NCBI RefSeq assembly: GCF_008868175.1
Contig: NZ_WBKT01000028.1
Location: forward strand, 1 to 49,865
Direction of reading: 5' to 3'
Length of the DNA stretch: 49,865 nt
Origin: Micromonospora sp. AMSO31t
GTDB lineage: Bacteria; Actinomycetota; Actinomycetes; Mycobacteriales; Micromonosporaceae
Part shown: positions 16,198-25,149 of the stretch, piece by piece
Position numbering within the stretch: the first letter of the stretch is position 1
Layout of the letters: each line of letters starts with the position of its first letter
Notes under the pieces: model-generated
The model's input: only the letters and a program-made list of their open reading frames with translations
Told to the model about the DNA's origin: nothing
Database searches by the model: none
Made by a program: the position numbers and the translations under genes

Positions 16198-19100
16198 ATG
16201 TCGCTGCTCGCCAGATTCAGTCTCGCCAACCGGGGGCTGATCGCCCTCATCGCGCTGGTGACCACGGCGTTCGGGGCGTTCGCCGTGCCGTCGCTGAAGC
16301 AGCAGCTACTGCCGTCGCTGGAGTTCCCCGCCGCGTTCATCGTGGCGCCGTACCCGGGCGCCGCGCCGGAGATCGTCGAGGCCCAGGTCGCCGAGCCGAT
16401 CGAGAACAGCCTCCAGGGCATCCCGGGGCTGGAGAAGGTCACCTCCACCTCGCGCGAGGGCTCCGCCACCGTCCAGGTGCAGTACGAGTTCGGCACCGAC
16501 CTGGACGACGTGGTCAACAAGATGCAGACCGCGCTGAGCCGCATCGACGCCCAGCTCCCCGAGGGCGTCGACCCGCAGGTGATCGCCGGCAGCACCGACG
16601 ACCTGCCCGCCGTGGTGGTCGCCGCGACCGGCGGCGCCGACGAGCGGGCCCTGGCCGAGAAGCTGCGCGCCACGGTCGTACCCGAGCTGGAGGGGCTGGA
16701 CGGGGTCCGCACGGTCGACGTGACCGGTGCCCGCGACCAGGTCGTGACGATCGTTCCCGACCCGGCGAAGCTGGCCGCGGCCCGGCTGGCGCCGACCGCG
16801 ATCGCCCAGGCGCTGAAGACCAACGGCGTGGCGCTGCCGGCCGGCGCGCTGACCGACGGCGGCCGCTCGCTGCCGGTGCAGGTCGGCACCCCGATCCGCA
16901 GCGTCGACGACCTGCGCGGGATCGTGCTCAGCACCGCACCCGCCGCTCCGGTGCGCCTCGGCGACGTGGCCCGGGTGGAGCAGCAGCTCGCCCCGGCCAC
17001 CGGCTTCACCCGCACCAACGGCAAGCCCAGCCTCGGCATCGCCGTCACCGCCTCGCCCGACGGCAACGCGGTGGCCATCTCGCACGACATCCGGGACCGC
17101 CTGGACGAGCTGGAGGCCGCCTCCGGCGCCGACCTGACCGTGGTCTTCGACCAGGCCCCGTTCGTCGAGCGGTCCATCGAGAGCCTCACCACCGAGGGCC
17201 TGCTCGGCCTGCTCATGGCGGTCGTGGTCATCCTGGTCTTCCTGCTCTCGGTCCGCTCGACCGTGGTGACCGCGGTCTCCATCCCGCTGTCCGTGCTGGT
17301 CGCGCTGATCGTGCTGTGGGCCGGCGACTACTCGCTGAACCTGCTCACCCTCGGCGCGCTGACCATCGCCGTGGGCCGGGTGGTGGACGACTCGATCGTG
17401 GTGCTGGAGAACATCAAGCGACACCTGGAGTACGGCGAGCCGAAGCGGGACGCCATCCTGGCCGCCGTCCGTGAGGTGGCCGGCGCGGTGACCGCCTCGA
17501 CCCTCACCACGGTCGCCGTCTTCGCGCCGATCGCCCTGGTGGGCGGCTTCGTGGGGCAGCTCTTCGCGCCGTTCGCGATCACCGTGACGGTGGCCCTGCT
17601 CGCCTCGCTGCTGGTCTCGCTGACCGTGATCCCGGTGCTGGCGTACTGGTTCCTCAAGCCGCCGCGCGGTGGGGCCGACGAGACCGCCGCGCGGCACGCC
17701 GCCGCCGAGAAGGAGCTGCGCAGCCCGTTGCAGCGGGGCTACCTGCCGGTGATCGGCTTCGCCACCCGCTCCCGCGGCACCCGCTGGGCGACCGTGGCGC
17801 TGGGCCTGCTCGTGCTCTTCGGCACGTTCGGCCTGGCGCAGAAGCTGGAGACCAACTTCCTGGACGACTCCGGCCAGGACACCCTGGCCATCCAGCAGGA
17901 GCTGCCGGCGGGCACCGGGCTGACCGGCACCGATCAGGCCGCCGCGCGGGTGGAGGAGATCCTCCGGCGTACGCCGGGGGTGGCGACGTACCAGGTCAGC
18001 GCGGGTGGTGGCGACAACCCGTGGGCGGGCGGCGGCAACGACACCGCCTCCTGGTCGCTGGCGCTCACCGACGACACGGACGCAACCGAGGTCCGCGAGA
18101 AGCTGCGCACGGAGTTCGACCGGCTCGGCCCGGAGGCGGGCGAGCTGACCTTCGGCGGCGGGCAGAACGCCTCCGCCAACCAGCTCGAGGTGGTCGTGCA
18201 GGCCGCCGACCAGGACACGCTGACCCGCGCGGCCGAGGCCGTCCGGGACGCGATGGCCGGCACGTCGGGCGTCGAGGACGTCACCACCGGCCTGGCCACC
18301 CGGGTGCCCCGGGTGGAGGTGACCGTGGACCGGGTCGCCGCGGCGCGCGCCGGGCTGACCGAGGCCGCCGTGGGGCAGGTGGTCGCCCAGGCGTACCGGG
18401 GGGCGCCGCTCGGCCAGGTCACCCTGGACGGCACCCCGCAGGACGTGGTGCTGAGCACCGGGGCCCGGCCGCCGCTGAGCGTGGCCGAGCTGCGGGCGCT
18501 GCCGGTGGGCCCGGTGAAGCTGGACGACATCGCCGACGTCAACCAGGTCGAGGGCCCGCAGCAGGTGACCCGGATCGACGGCGAGCGGAGCGTGTCGGTG
18601 ACCGGCACGGCGACCGGCTCGAACCTGGGCGCCACCACGCAGGAGCTGCAGAAGAAGCTGGACGCGCTGGACGTGCCGGGCGCGACGTTCGTCATCGGCG
18701 GGGTCAGCGCGGACCAGGCCGACGCCTTCGCCGACCTGGGGCTGGCCGTGCTGGCCGCGATCGCCATCGTCTTCCTGATCATGGTGGGCACGTTCCGCAG
18801 CCTGACCCAGGCGCTGATCCTGCTGATCTCGGTGCCGTTCGCGGCGACCGGCGCCATCGGGCTGCTGCTGCTCACCGGGACCCCGCTGGGCGTGCCGGCG
18901 CTGATCGGCGTGCTCATGCTGGTCGGCATCGTGGTGACCAACGCGATCGTGCTGCTCGACCTGATCAACCAGTACCGCGGGCAGGGCATGGGCGTGACCG
19001 AGGCGGTGGTCGAGGGCGGCCGGCGCCGGCTGCGGCCGATCCTCATGACCGCGGTCGCCACCGTGTTCGCGCTGCTCCCGATGGCGTTCGGCCTGACCGG

Positions 19101-19452
19101 CGAGGGCGGTTTCATCTCGAAGCCGCTGGCCGTCGTGGTGATCGGCGGCCTGCTCAGCTCGACGCTGCTCACGCTGATCCTGGTGCCGACCCTCTACACG
19201 ATGGTGGAGCGCACCAAGGAGTCCTTCCGGGAGCGCCGGGCCCGCCGGCGCGGCACGCCGGCGCCCGTCGAGCCGCCGGCGCCGGTCCCGGTGACCGTCG
19301 GGGGCGGGGAGGGCCCGGCCGGGGCCGGCGCCCCGCTCGCCGAGCCGCCGGCCCGCCCGGCGCCGTCGGCCGCGCTGGTCGACGGTACGGACCAGTTCGA
19401 GGTGCTGCGCCTGCCGAAGAGTCGCCGGTCCCCGCTCCCGCCGACGGAGTAA
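16198..19452 (+). CDS. RND-family efflux transporter (HAE/AcrB-like)
   Basis: A 1084-aa resistance-nodulation-division permease of full length. It begins with TM1 (ANRGLIALIALVTTAFGAFAV), then the first large external loop, TM2-6 including the proton-relay segment GRVVDDSIVVLENI, a second external loop (ASANQLEVVVQAADQ region) and TM8-12 (LAVLAAIAIVFLIMVG, VGIVVTNAIVLLDLI). The C-terminus is a cytosolic Pro/Ala-rich tail. Such pumps export drugs, lipids or metabolites by proton antiport. No membrane-fusion or outer-membrane partner is nearby, as expected for a Gram-positive SwrC-like single-component pump. The ATG at 16198 has AGGAG 12 nt upstream. It has its own terminator and lies inside the threonine block. 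Confidence 0.93.
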   Translation: MSLLARFSLANRGLIALIALVTTAFGAFAVPSLKQQLLPSLEFPAAFIVAPYPGAAPEIVEAQVAEPIENSLQGIPGLEKVTSTSREGSATVQVQYEFGTDLDDVVNKMQTALSRIDAQLPEGVDPQVIAGSTDDLPAVVVAATGGADERALAEKLRATVVPELEGLDGVRTVDVTGARDQVVTIVPDPAKLAAARLAPTAIAQALKTNGVALPAGALTDGGRSLPVQVGTPIRSVDDLRGIVLSTAPAAPVRLGDVARVEQQLAPATGFTRTNGKPSLGIAVTASPDGNAVAISHDIRDRLDELEAASGADLTVVFDQAPFVERSIESLTTEGLLGLLMAVVVILVFLLSVRSTVVTAVSIPLSVLVALIVLWAGDYSLNLLTLGALTIAVGRVVDDSIVVLENIKRHLEYGEPKRDAILAAVREVAGAVTASTLTTVAVFAPIALVGGFVGQLFAPFAITVTVALLASLLVSLTVIPVLAYWFLKPPRGGADETAARHAAAEKELRSPLQRGYLPVIGFATRSRGTRWATVALGLLVLFGTFGLAQKLETNFLDDSGQDTLAIQQELPAGTGLTGTDQAAARVEEILRRTPGVATYQVSAGGGDNPWAGGGNDTASWSLALTDDTDATEVREKLRTEFDRLGPEAGELTFGGGQNASANQLEVVVQAADQDTLTRAAEAVRDAMAGTSGVEDVTTGLATRVPRVEVTVDRVAAARAGLTEAAVGQVVAQAYRGAPLGQVTLDGTPQDVVLSTGARPPLSVAELRALPVGPVKLDDIADVNQVEGPQQVTRIDGERSVSVTGTATGSNLGATTQELQKKLDALDVPGATFVIGGVSADQADAFADLGLAVLAAIAIVFLIMVGTFRSLTQALILLISVPFAATGAIGLLLLTGTPLGVPALIGVLMLVGIVVTNAIVLLDLINQYRGQGMGVTEAVVEGGRRRLRPILMTAVATVFALLPMAFGLTGEGGFISKPLAVVVIGGLLSSTLLTLILVPTLYTMVERTKESFRERRARRRGTPAPVEPPAPVPVTVGGGEGPAGAGAPLAEPPARPAPSAALVDGTDQFEVLRLPKSRRSPLPPTE

Positions 19453-19466
19453 CCGCCGGATCCGGC

Positions 19467-19503
19467 GAGAGGTGGCCGTCCCCGCGCGGGACGGCCACCT
19501 CTC
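19467..19503 (+). terminator. Strong terminator after the RND pump gene
   Basis: A perfect 16-bp stem (19467-19482 with 19488-19503, loop CGCGC) is followed by CCTTTCC, 14 nt after the stop codon. Confidence 0.75.
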
Positions 19504-19623
19504 CCTTTCCGGGGGACGGTGGAAACCACCCCGCGGACGGTACGGTGAGTGAGCTGACACCTACGGTGAGTGCCGGCCCGTCCCGCCGTGCCGGCGGCGG
19601 CCGGCCGGAGCGGGAGCGGGGCG

Positions 19624-20445
19624 ATGGCGGACGGCGTGGCCGGGTGGGGCAGGCGAAGGCTGCTGCGCCGCACCGCGCTGCTGGCCGGCGGCGCCGCGCT
19701 GGGGGTCGCCGGGACCGCGCAGACCACCTGGATCGCCGACCGCCGCCTCCCGCTGGCCGGTGGGCCGGCCAGCGCCACCCTGGGCAGCCGCTACCAGCAG
19801 GTGGGCGGCGGCGGGGTCGAGGTCGTCTGGGCGGTCCGCACCGGCGACCCGCTGGTCGCGCTGACGTTCGACGACGGGCCGCAGCCACAGTGGACCCCCA
19901 TGGTGCTGGACACCCTGGCCGAGCACCGGGTGCCGGCCACCTTCTTCCTGGTCGGGGAGCGGGCCGGCCGGCACGCCGCGCTGGTCCGCGACCGGCTGGG
20001 CGGGCACGAGGTGGGCAACCACAGCTGGGCGCACCACGACCTGGCCCGGATGGACGCCCACACGGCGTACGCCGACCTGCGCCGCAGCCACGAGGCCATC
20101 ACGGCCGCCACCGGGGTGGCGCCCCGGCTGCTCCGCCCGCCCTGGGGGCACCTGGGCGGCGCGGTCCTCCACGCCGCCGCCCGGCTCAACTACCGGCTGG
20201 TCCTCTGGACGCTCCAGATGGTCGAGGCGGAATACCCGCACGACCCCGCCGGGCACGCCCGGCGGATCGTCGCCGACGTGCGGCCGGGCACCATCCTGCT
20301 CGGTCACGACGTCGGCCCCGAGCGGCGGCTGGTCGCGCTCGGCGGCCTGTCCGACATGATCAGCGGCCTGCGCGCCCGCGGTTACACCTTCGTCACCGTC
20401 TCCGAACTGCTCCGCCGCGCTGCCACCCTGGGGGCGGCCCGATAG
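19624..20445 (+). CDS. Tat-exported polysaccharide deacetylase (NodB-type, CE4)
   Basis: A 273-aa protein. The N-terminus RRRLLRRTALLAGGAALGV has a twin-arginine-like export motif and a hydrophobic core. The NodB domain shows motif 1 LTFDDGPQP (Asp83-Asp84), motif 2 HEVGNHSWAHHDL (metal His-x3-His), motif 3 RPPWG, and the late motifs ILLGHDVG and FVTVSELL. CE4 enzymes remove acetyl groups from peptidoglycan or other N-acetylated glycans outside the membrane; the exact substrate is unknown. ATG 19624 is preferred over GTG 19570 because the Tat signal then starts close to the N-terminus and a purine-rich GGAGCGGGAGCGGGG precedes it. The stop codon overlaps the putative -10 of the MFS gene. Confidence 0.88.
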   Translation: MADGVAGWGRRRLLRRTALLAGGAALGVAGTAQTTWIADRRLPLAGGPASATLGSRYQQVGGGGVEVVWAVRTGDPLVALTFDDGPQPQWTPMVLDTLAEHRVPATFFLVGERAGRHAALVRDRLGGHEVGNHSWAHHDLARMDAHTAYADLRRSHEAITAATGVAPRLLRPPWGHLGGAVLHAAARLNYRLVLWTLQMVEAEYPHDPAGHARRIVADVRPGTILLGHDVGPERRLVALGGLSDMISGLRARGYTFVTVSELLRRAATLGAAR

Positions 20446-20448
20446 GGT
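20443..20448 (+). promoter_or_regulatory. -10-like element before the MFS gene
   Basis: TAGGGT begins within the deacetylase stop codon and ends 6 nt before the GTG at 20455. The same spacing is seen at argS and thrB, suggesting a leaderless transcript. Confidence 0.3.
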
Positions 20449-20454
20449 TCCGGC

Positions 20455-21699
20455 GTGTCACCCACCGTCTCGGTCCTCGTCCGCAACCGCGACTTCCGCA
20501 ACCTCTTCCTCGCCGAGCTGGTGGTCTTCGGCGCCGACTGGTTCGTCATGGTGCCGCTGCTGGTGCTCCTGCCGGAGCTGACCGGCAGCGGGGTGTGGGG
20601 GGCGCTGGTGCTCGCCGTGGACACCGGCATGACCGCCCTGCTGCTCCCGTACACCGGCACCATCGCCGACCGGTTCGACCGCCGGAAGATCATGATGGTG
20701 GCCAACCTCGCCGCGCTGGCCGGCATCCTGCTGCTGCTCGGTGTCCGCAGCGCCGGCACCGCCTGGCTGGCCCTCGTGTCGATCGCCGCCGTGGCGGTGG
20801 CCAAGGCGTTCTACTCGCCGGCCGCCCAGGCCGCCCTGCCCAACGTGCTCGACCCGGCCGACCTGGCCGCCGGCAACGCGATCGCCGGCTCGGCCTGGGG
20901 CACGATGACCGTGGTCGGCGCCTCGCTCGGGGGCATGCTCAGCGCCGCCGCCGGCCCGTACGCCAGCTTCTGGGTGGCGGCGGTCGGCCTGGCCGGGGCG
21001 GCGGGCCTGGCCGCGCGGATCCGCCGGCCGTTGCAGGCGCCCCGCGACCCGGCGGCGGCCGTCCCGCGCACCTGGGCGGCGATCCGCGAGGCGCTCGGCT
21101 ACATCGCGCACCGGCCGCGGGTGCTCGCCCTGGTCACCGTGAAGTCGGCGGTCGGCCTGGGCAACGGCGTGCTGACCGTCTTCCCGCTGCTCGCCGGGCT
21201 GTACGGCGTCGGCGCGATCGGCACCGGCCTGCTCTTCGCCTCCCGCGGCGCCGGCGCGCTGGTCGGCCCGATCCTGATGCGCCGGGTGCTCAGCAACCGC
21301 GCCTGGCTGCTCACCGGCCTGGCCCTGTCGATGTCCCTCTACGGCCCGGCCTACATCGGGGTCTCGGCGGTGGACTGGTTCCCGCTGGCGCTGGTCCTGG
21401 TCTTCCTGGCCCACCTGGGCGGCGGCAGCAACTGGGTGCTGTCCAACTACGCCCTGCAGGGCGAGGTGCCGGACCGGTTGCGCGGGCGGGTCTTCGCCAC
21501 CGACATGATGCTGGCGACCCTGGCCATCTCGGTCAGCCAGCTGGTCGTGGCGCTGGTGGTCGACACGGTCGACGAGCGCGTCGTGCTGGCCGGCTGCGGC
21601 CTGGTCACGGTGGTCTACGCGGTGGGCTGGCGGCTCGCCACCCGGCGGCTGTCGCTCACCGACCCGGTCGAGGAACCGGAGACCTGCCGCACCCCGTGA
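20455..21699 (+). CDS. MFS transporter
   Basis: A 414-aa major facilitator permease. Hydrophobic segments alternate along the whole length. The MFS motif A-like loop RFDRRKIMMVANL lies between the second and third helices, and SPAAQAALPNVLDPADLAAGNAIAG resembles the drug/proton antiporter subgroup of large-cytosolic-loop exporters (MFS_3). The substrate is unknown. It starts at GTG 20455, nine nt after the deacetylase stop, with no ribosome-binding site but a TAGGGT 6 nt upstream. The 69 nt downstream contain a small GGACCG/CGGTCC dyad. Confidence 0.9.
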   Translation: MSPTVSVLVRNRDFRNLFLAELVVFGADWFVMVPLLVLLPELTGSGVWGALVLAVDTGMTALLLPYTGTIADRFDRRKIMMVANLAALAGILLLLGVRSAGTAWLALVSIAAVAVAKAFYSPAAQAALPNVLDPADLAAGNAIAGSAWGTMTVVGASLGGMLSAAAGPYASFWVAAVGLAGAAGLAARIRRPLQAPRDPAAAVPRTWAAIREALGYIAHRPRVLALVTVKSAVGLGNGVLTVFPLLAGLYGVGAIGTGLLFASRGAGALVGPILMRRVLSNRAWLLTGLALSMSLYGPAYIGVSAVDWFPLALVLVFLAHLGGGSNWVLSNYALQGEVPDRLRGRVFATDMMLATLAISVSQLVVALVVDTVDERVVLAGCGLVTVVYAVGWRLATRRLSLTDPVEEPETCRTP

Positions 21700-21756
21700 G
21701 TGGGGACCGCCCTTCCCACGGTCCGGGCGATCCGGCGCGCTGTCGGGGCCGGGACC

Positions 21757-21762
21757 TAGCAT
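21757..21762 (+). promoter_or_regulatory. -10 element for leaderless thrB
   Basis: TAGCAT lies 6 nt before the thrB GTG (21769), and there is no Shine-Dalgarno sequence. The -35 region is not recognisable. Confidence 0.45.
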
Positions 21763-21768
21763 GAGCCC

Positions 21769-22713
21769 GTGCCGACGACTTTCACCTCCGGGCCGGTCCG
21801 GGTCCGGGTGCCCGCGACCAGCGCGAACCTCGGCCCGGGCTTCGACTCGCTCGGGCTGGCCCTCGGGTTGCACGACGACGTGGCGGCCGAGGTGACCGAT
21901 GGCGGCGTACGGGTGGCGGTGACCGGGGAGGGCGCCGGCGAGCTGCCCGGCGACGACCGGCACCTGGTGGTGACCGCCATGCGGGCGGCCTTCGACGTGC
22001 TCGGCGCGCAGCCGGCCGGGCTGGCGCTGGAGTGCGTCAACCGGATCCCGCAGGCGCGCGGTCTCGGGTCCTCCTCGGCGGCCATCGTGGCCGGGGTCCT
22101 GCTGGCCCGGGCGCTGGTCGCCGACGGCGTGGCGCGGCTGGACGACGCCGCCGCGCTCCGGCTCGCCTCGGAGCTGGAGGGTCACCCCGACAACGTGGCA
22201 CCCTGCCTGCTCGGCGGCTTCACGGTCGCCTGGACCGAGCCGGCCGGCGCCCGGGCGGTCACCCTGCCCGTGGCCGAGGCGGTCCGGCCCACCGTCTTCG
22301 TCCCGGGCGAGCGCGGGCTGACGTCGGTCGCCCGGGCGGCGCTGCCGGCGACGGTGCCGCACGGCGACGCGGCGCTGACCGCGGGCCGGGCCGCGCTGCT
22401 GGTGCACGCGCTGACCGCCGATCCGGGACTGCTGCTGCCGGCCACCGTCGACCGGCTGCACCAGGACTACCGGGCCGAGGGGATGCCGGCCACCGCCGCT
22501 CTGGTGGTCGCGCTGCGTGCGGCGGGTGTGGCGGCTGTGGTGAGTGGGGCGGGGCCGACCGTGCTGGCGTTGTCCCAGGTCCCCGCGGGATTCCAGGCGG
22601 GAACAGATTGGCGTCGGTGGGAGTTGCCGATAGACGTCAGCGGTGCCCGGGTTGCCCGGGGTAGACTGGGACACGCCGAGCGGGACCCTGTTGCCGCAGG
22701 TCGGAAGAGTTGA
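21769..22713 (+). CDS. thrB: Homoserine kinase
   Basis: A 314-aa GHMP-family kinase that phosphorylates L-homoserine to O-phosphohomoserine, the substrate of ThrC. It shows the N-terminal substrate motif VPATSANLGPGFDSLGLAL, the ATP-binding glycine loop PQARGLGSSSAAIVAG, the ELEGHPDNVAP segment, and the C-terminal GVAAVVSGAGPTVLAL. The start is GTG with a leaderless-type promoter. It is detached from hom and thrC by the RND, deacetylase and MFS genes, so it has its own transcription start. Its 3' end overlaps the proposed rho promoter. Confidence 0.96.
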   Translation: MPTTFTSGPVRVRVPATSANLGPGFDSLGLALGLHDDVAAEVTDGGVRVAVTGEGAGELPGDDRHLVVTAMRAAFDVLGAQPAGLALECVNRIPQARGLGSSSAAIVAGVLLARALVADGVARLDDAAALRLASELEGHPDNVAPCLLGGFTVAWTEPAGARAVTLPVAEAVRPTVFVPGERGLTSVARAALPATVPHGDAALTAGRAALLVHALTADPGLLLPATVDRLHQDYRAEGMPATAALVVALRAAGVAAVVSGAGPTVLALSQVPAGFQAGTDWRRWELPIDVSGARVARGRLGHAERDPVAAGRKS

Positions 22714-22720
22714 TTACGCT
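22691..22720 (+). promoter_or_regulatory. Candidate rho promoter
   Basis: TTGCCG (22691-22696), an 18-nt spacer and TACGCT (22715-22720) fit a housekeeping sigma promoter overlapping the end of thrB. It would start transcription near 22727 and give rho a leader of roughly 280 nt. Confidence 0.35.
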
Positions 22721-23007
22721 CTACACCTAGCACAGCCGCGAAGCATGCGATCTCCTGCGGGTCGGCGCACCCCCGAAGCTCTCGGCGGTCAGCCCGTCAC
22801 CCCTGCCAAAGGCCCACGCCGCGCCGCAGTTTCCACAGGTCGCCGCAGACGGCGAGACCTGCTCACCGATGTTGGTGAGTCGGGATACCGACCGGCTGCT
22901 GTGTCACAGACTCCCGCGACGCGTCCATGCGAGGCGGGTGCACCGAGGCCGCCCGGCCACCTGTTCTCGACTCCGGGCAGCCCCGGCCTATCGAGGGAAG
23001 GAATCCA
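22721..23007 (+). other. Long 5' leader of rho
   Basis: About 290 nt with no convincing gene. An ATG-initiated frame at 22745-23011 (88 codons) ends in a TGA overlapping the rho TTG start, but its third-position GC is only about 60 percent, unlike the >90 percent of real genes here. The leader is C-rich and relatively unstructured in places, so it could hold a rut-like site for Rho autoregulation, as known for rho leaders in other bacteria. This is an inference. Confidence 0.4.
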
Positions 23008-25077
23008 TTGAGCGACACCACCGACGTGACGTCGGATGTTTCCAACGTCGCTGGCGATGCCACCACTGCCGCCCCCACACGCCGTCGGCGCAGCGGCACC
23101 GGCCTGTCGGCGATGCTGCTGCCTGAGCTCCAGAGCCTGGCCGCGTCGCTCGGTATCTCCGGTACGGCTCGCATGCGTAAGGGCGAGCTGATCAGCGCGA
23201 TCACCGAGCGGCAGGGCGGCGCCGCCGCCGGAACCCCTCGACCGCGGGCCGAGGTCGCGGCCGCGGCCGCTCCGGCCCGTGAGGAGGTCCACGCCGAGGT
23301 CCGCGAGGAGCGGGCCGAGACCGAGCGTCGCGCCGCCGAGCCGGCGCCGGCCGCCGAGGCGACCGAGGGCCGCACCCGCAGCCGCCGGAGCCGTGCGGCC
23401 GCCGCGACCACCGAGGCGCGACCGGCCGAGACGCGTGCCGAGGAGGCTCCCGCCGAGACCGGCGAGCGTGCCGATCGGGGCGAGCGGGCCGAGCGCGGTG
23501 AGCGAACCGAGCGCGGTGAGCGGGCCGAGCGTGGCGAGGGCCGGGGCCGCGAGCGGACCGAGCGTGCCGACCGTGGCGCGGAGCGTGGCGGCGAGCGGGC
23601 TGAGCGTGGCGGCGAGCGGGCTGAGCGTGGCGAGCGCGGCGGTGACCGGGCCGAGCGCACCGACCGTGGCGAGCGCAACGAGCGGGGCGAGCGTGCCGAG
23701 CGGGGCGAGCGCAACGAGCGGGGCGAGCGCGGTGACCGGGGTGAGCGCAACGAGCGCAACGACCGGGGCGACCGCAACGACCGTGGCCAGCGCGCCGAGC
23801 GCAACGACGACGGTGACGACGACGGCGAGGGCGGCGGCCGGCGCGGCCGGCGCAGCCGGTTCCGGGACCGCCGGCGCGGCCGCGGCGACCGCCCCGAGGG
23901 CGGCGACGGTGGCGGCCGCGAGCCGCAGGTCGGCGAGGACGACGTGCTCGTCCCGGTGGCCGGCATCATCGACGTGCTCGACAACTACGCCTTCGTCCGG
24001 ACCACCGGCTACCTGGCCGGCCCGAACGACGTGTACGTCTCGATGTCCCAGATCAAGAAGTACGGCCTGCGCCGCGGTGACGCGATCACCGGCGCGGTCC
24101 GGGCCGCCCGCGACAGTGGCAGCGAGCAGCGGCGGGACAAGTACAACCCGCTGGTGCGGCTCGACACCATCAACGGGATGGAGCCGGACGAGGCGAAGCG
24201 CCGGCCGGAGTTCTACAAGCTCACTCCGCTGTACCCGCAGGAGCGGCTGCGGCTGGAGACCGAGCCGCACATCCTGACCACCCGGGTCATCGACCTGGTC
24301 ATGCCGATCGGCAAGGGCCAGCGGGCGCTGATCGTCTCCCCGCCGAAGGCGGGTAAGACGATGGTGCTGCAGGCGATCGCGAACGCGATCACCCGCAACA
24401 ACCCGGAGTGCCACCTCATGGTGGTGCTGGTCGACGAGCGGCCGGAAGAGGTCACCGACATGCAGCGGTCGGTGAAGGGCGAGGTCATCGCGGCCACGTT
24501 CGACCGTCCGCCGCAGGACCACACCACGGTGGCGGAGCTGGCGATCGAGCGGGCGAAGCGCCTGGTCGAGCTGGGCCACGACGTCGTCGTGCTGCTCGAC
24601 TCGGTGACCCGCCTCGGCCGGTCGTACAACCTGGCGGCGCCGGCCAGCGGCCGGATCATGTCGGGTGGTATCGACTCCACCGCGCTCTACCCGCCGAAGC
24701 GGTTCCTGGGCGCGGCGCGGAACATCGAGAACGGTGGCTCGCTGACGATCCTCGCGACCGCGCTGGTGGAGACCGGCTCGATGGCCGACACGGTCATCTT
24801 CGAGGAGTTCAAGGGCACCGGCAACGCCGAGCTGAAGCTGGACCGGAAGATCGCCGACAAGCGGGTCTTCCCGGCGATCGACATCAACCCCTCCGGCACC
24901 CGCAAGGAGGAGGTCCTGCTCGCGCCGGAGGAGCTGGCGATCATCCACAAGCTCCGCAAGGTGCTGCACTCGCTGGACTCGCAGGCGGCGCTCGACCTCC
25001 TGCTGGACCGGCTCAAGCAGTCCCGCACGAACATCGAGTTCCTGATGCAGATCGCGAAGTCCACCCCGGGCGAGTGA
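23008..25077 (+). CDS. rho: Transcription termination factor Rho
   Basis: A 689-aa hexameric RNA helicase that ends transcription at rut sites. The N-terminal Rho_N segment (LLPELQSLAASLGISGTARMRKGELISAI) is followed by a very long insert (~75-308) of Arg/Glu/Asp/Gly/Asn repeats such as GERAERGER and NDRGDRNDRG. The conserved core then begins with the cold-shock-like RNA-binding fold (IIDVLDNYAFVRTTGYL), Walker A PPKAGKT (Lys450), Walker B VVVLLDSVTRL (Asp531), and the Q/R-loop region. E. coli Rho is 419 aa, so the excess is the insert; similar inserts exist in Micrococcus and mycobacterial Rho. A TTG start is chosen because GAGGGAAGG lies about 9 nt upstream and MSDTTDVTS is a sensible N-terminus. 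Confidence 0.96.
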   Translation: MSDTTDVTSDVSNVAGDATTAAPTRRRRSGTGLSAMLLPELQSLAASLGISGTARMRKGELISAITERQGGAAAGTPRPRAEVAAAAAPAREEVHAEVREERAETERRAAEPAPAAEATEGRTRSRRSRAAAATTEARPAETRAEEAPAETGERADRGERAERGERTERGERAERGEGRGRERTERADRGAERGGERAERGGERAERGERGGDRAERTDRGERNERGERAERGERNERGERGDRGERNERNDRGDRNDRGQRAERNDDGDDDGEGGGRRGRRSRFRDRRRGRGDRPEGGDGGGREPQVGEDDVLVPVAGIIDVLDNYAFVRTTGYLAGPNDVYVSMSQIKKYGLRRGDAITGAVRAARDSGSEQRRDKYNPLVRLDTINGMEPDEAKRRPEFYKLTPLYPQERLRLETEPHILTTRVIDLVMPIGKGQRALIVSPPKAGKTMVLQAIANAITRNNPECHLMVVLVDERPEEVTDMQRSVKGEVIAATFDRPPQDHTTVAELAIERAKRLVELGHDVVVLLDSVTRLGRSYNLAAPASGRIMSGGIDSTALYPPKRFLGAARNIENGGSLTILATALVETGSMADTVIFEEFKGTGNAELKLDRKIADKRVFPAIDINPSGTRKEEVLLAPEELAIIHKLRKVLHSLDSQAALDLLLDRLKQSRTNIEFLMQIAKSTPGE

Positions 25078-25092
25078 TCTGAGGAGTTCCGG

Positions 25093-25124
25093 AGAGGGGC
25101 ACGGCCTGCGGGCCGTGCCCCTCT
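25093..25124 (+). terminator. Terminator after rho
   Basis: A perfect 14-bp stem (25093-25106 with 25111-25124, loop TGCG) starts 15 nt after the rho stop. Only a short CTCTTC follows. Confidence 0.7.
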
Positions 25125-25149
25125 TCGCGTACCCGGGCGGGGGAGCCGT

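Noticed and set aside
16306..19560. 1084-aa minus-strand open frame opposite the RND pump
   Set aside because: It mirrors the RND gene, is rich in Arg/His/Gly/Gln without any domain, and arises from the very high third-position GC of the real gene.
22745..23011. 88-codon frame in the rho leader as a real gene
   Set aside because: Third-position GC is about 60 percent against more than 90 percent in real genes here, no ribosome-binding site and no domain. Kept only as a leader observation.
23470..23810. Repeat array resembling a CRISPR or minisatellite
   Set aside because: The repeats are in frame within rho, vary in length, and encode the GER/NDR low-complexity insert; there are no spacers or cas genes.
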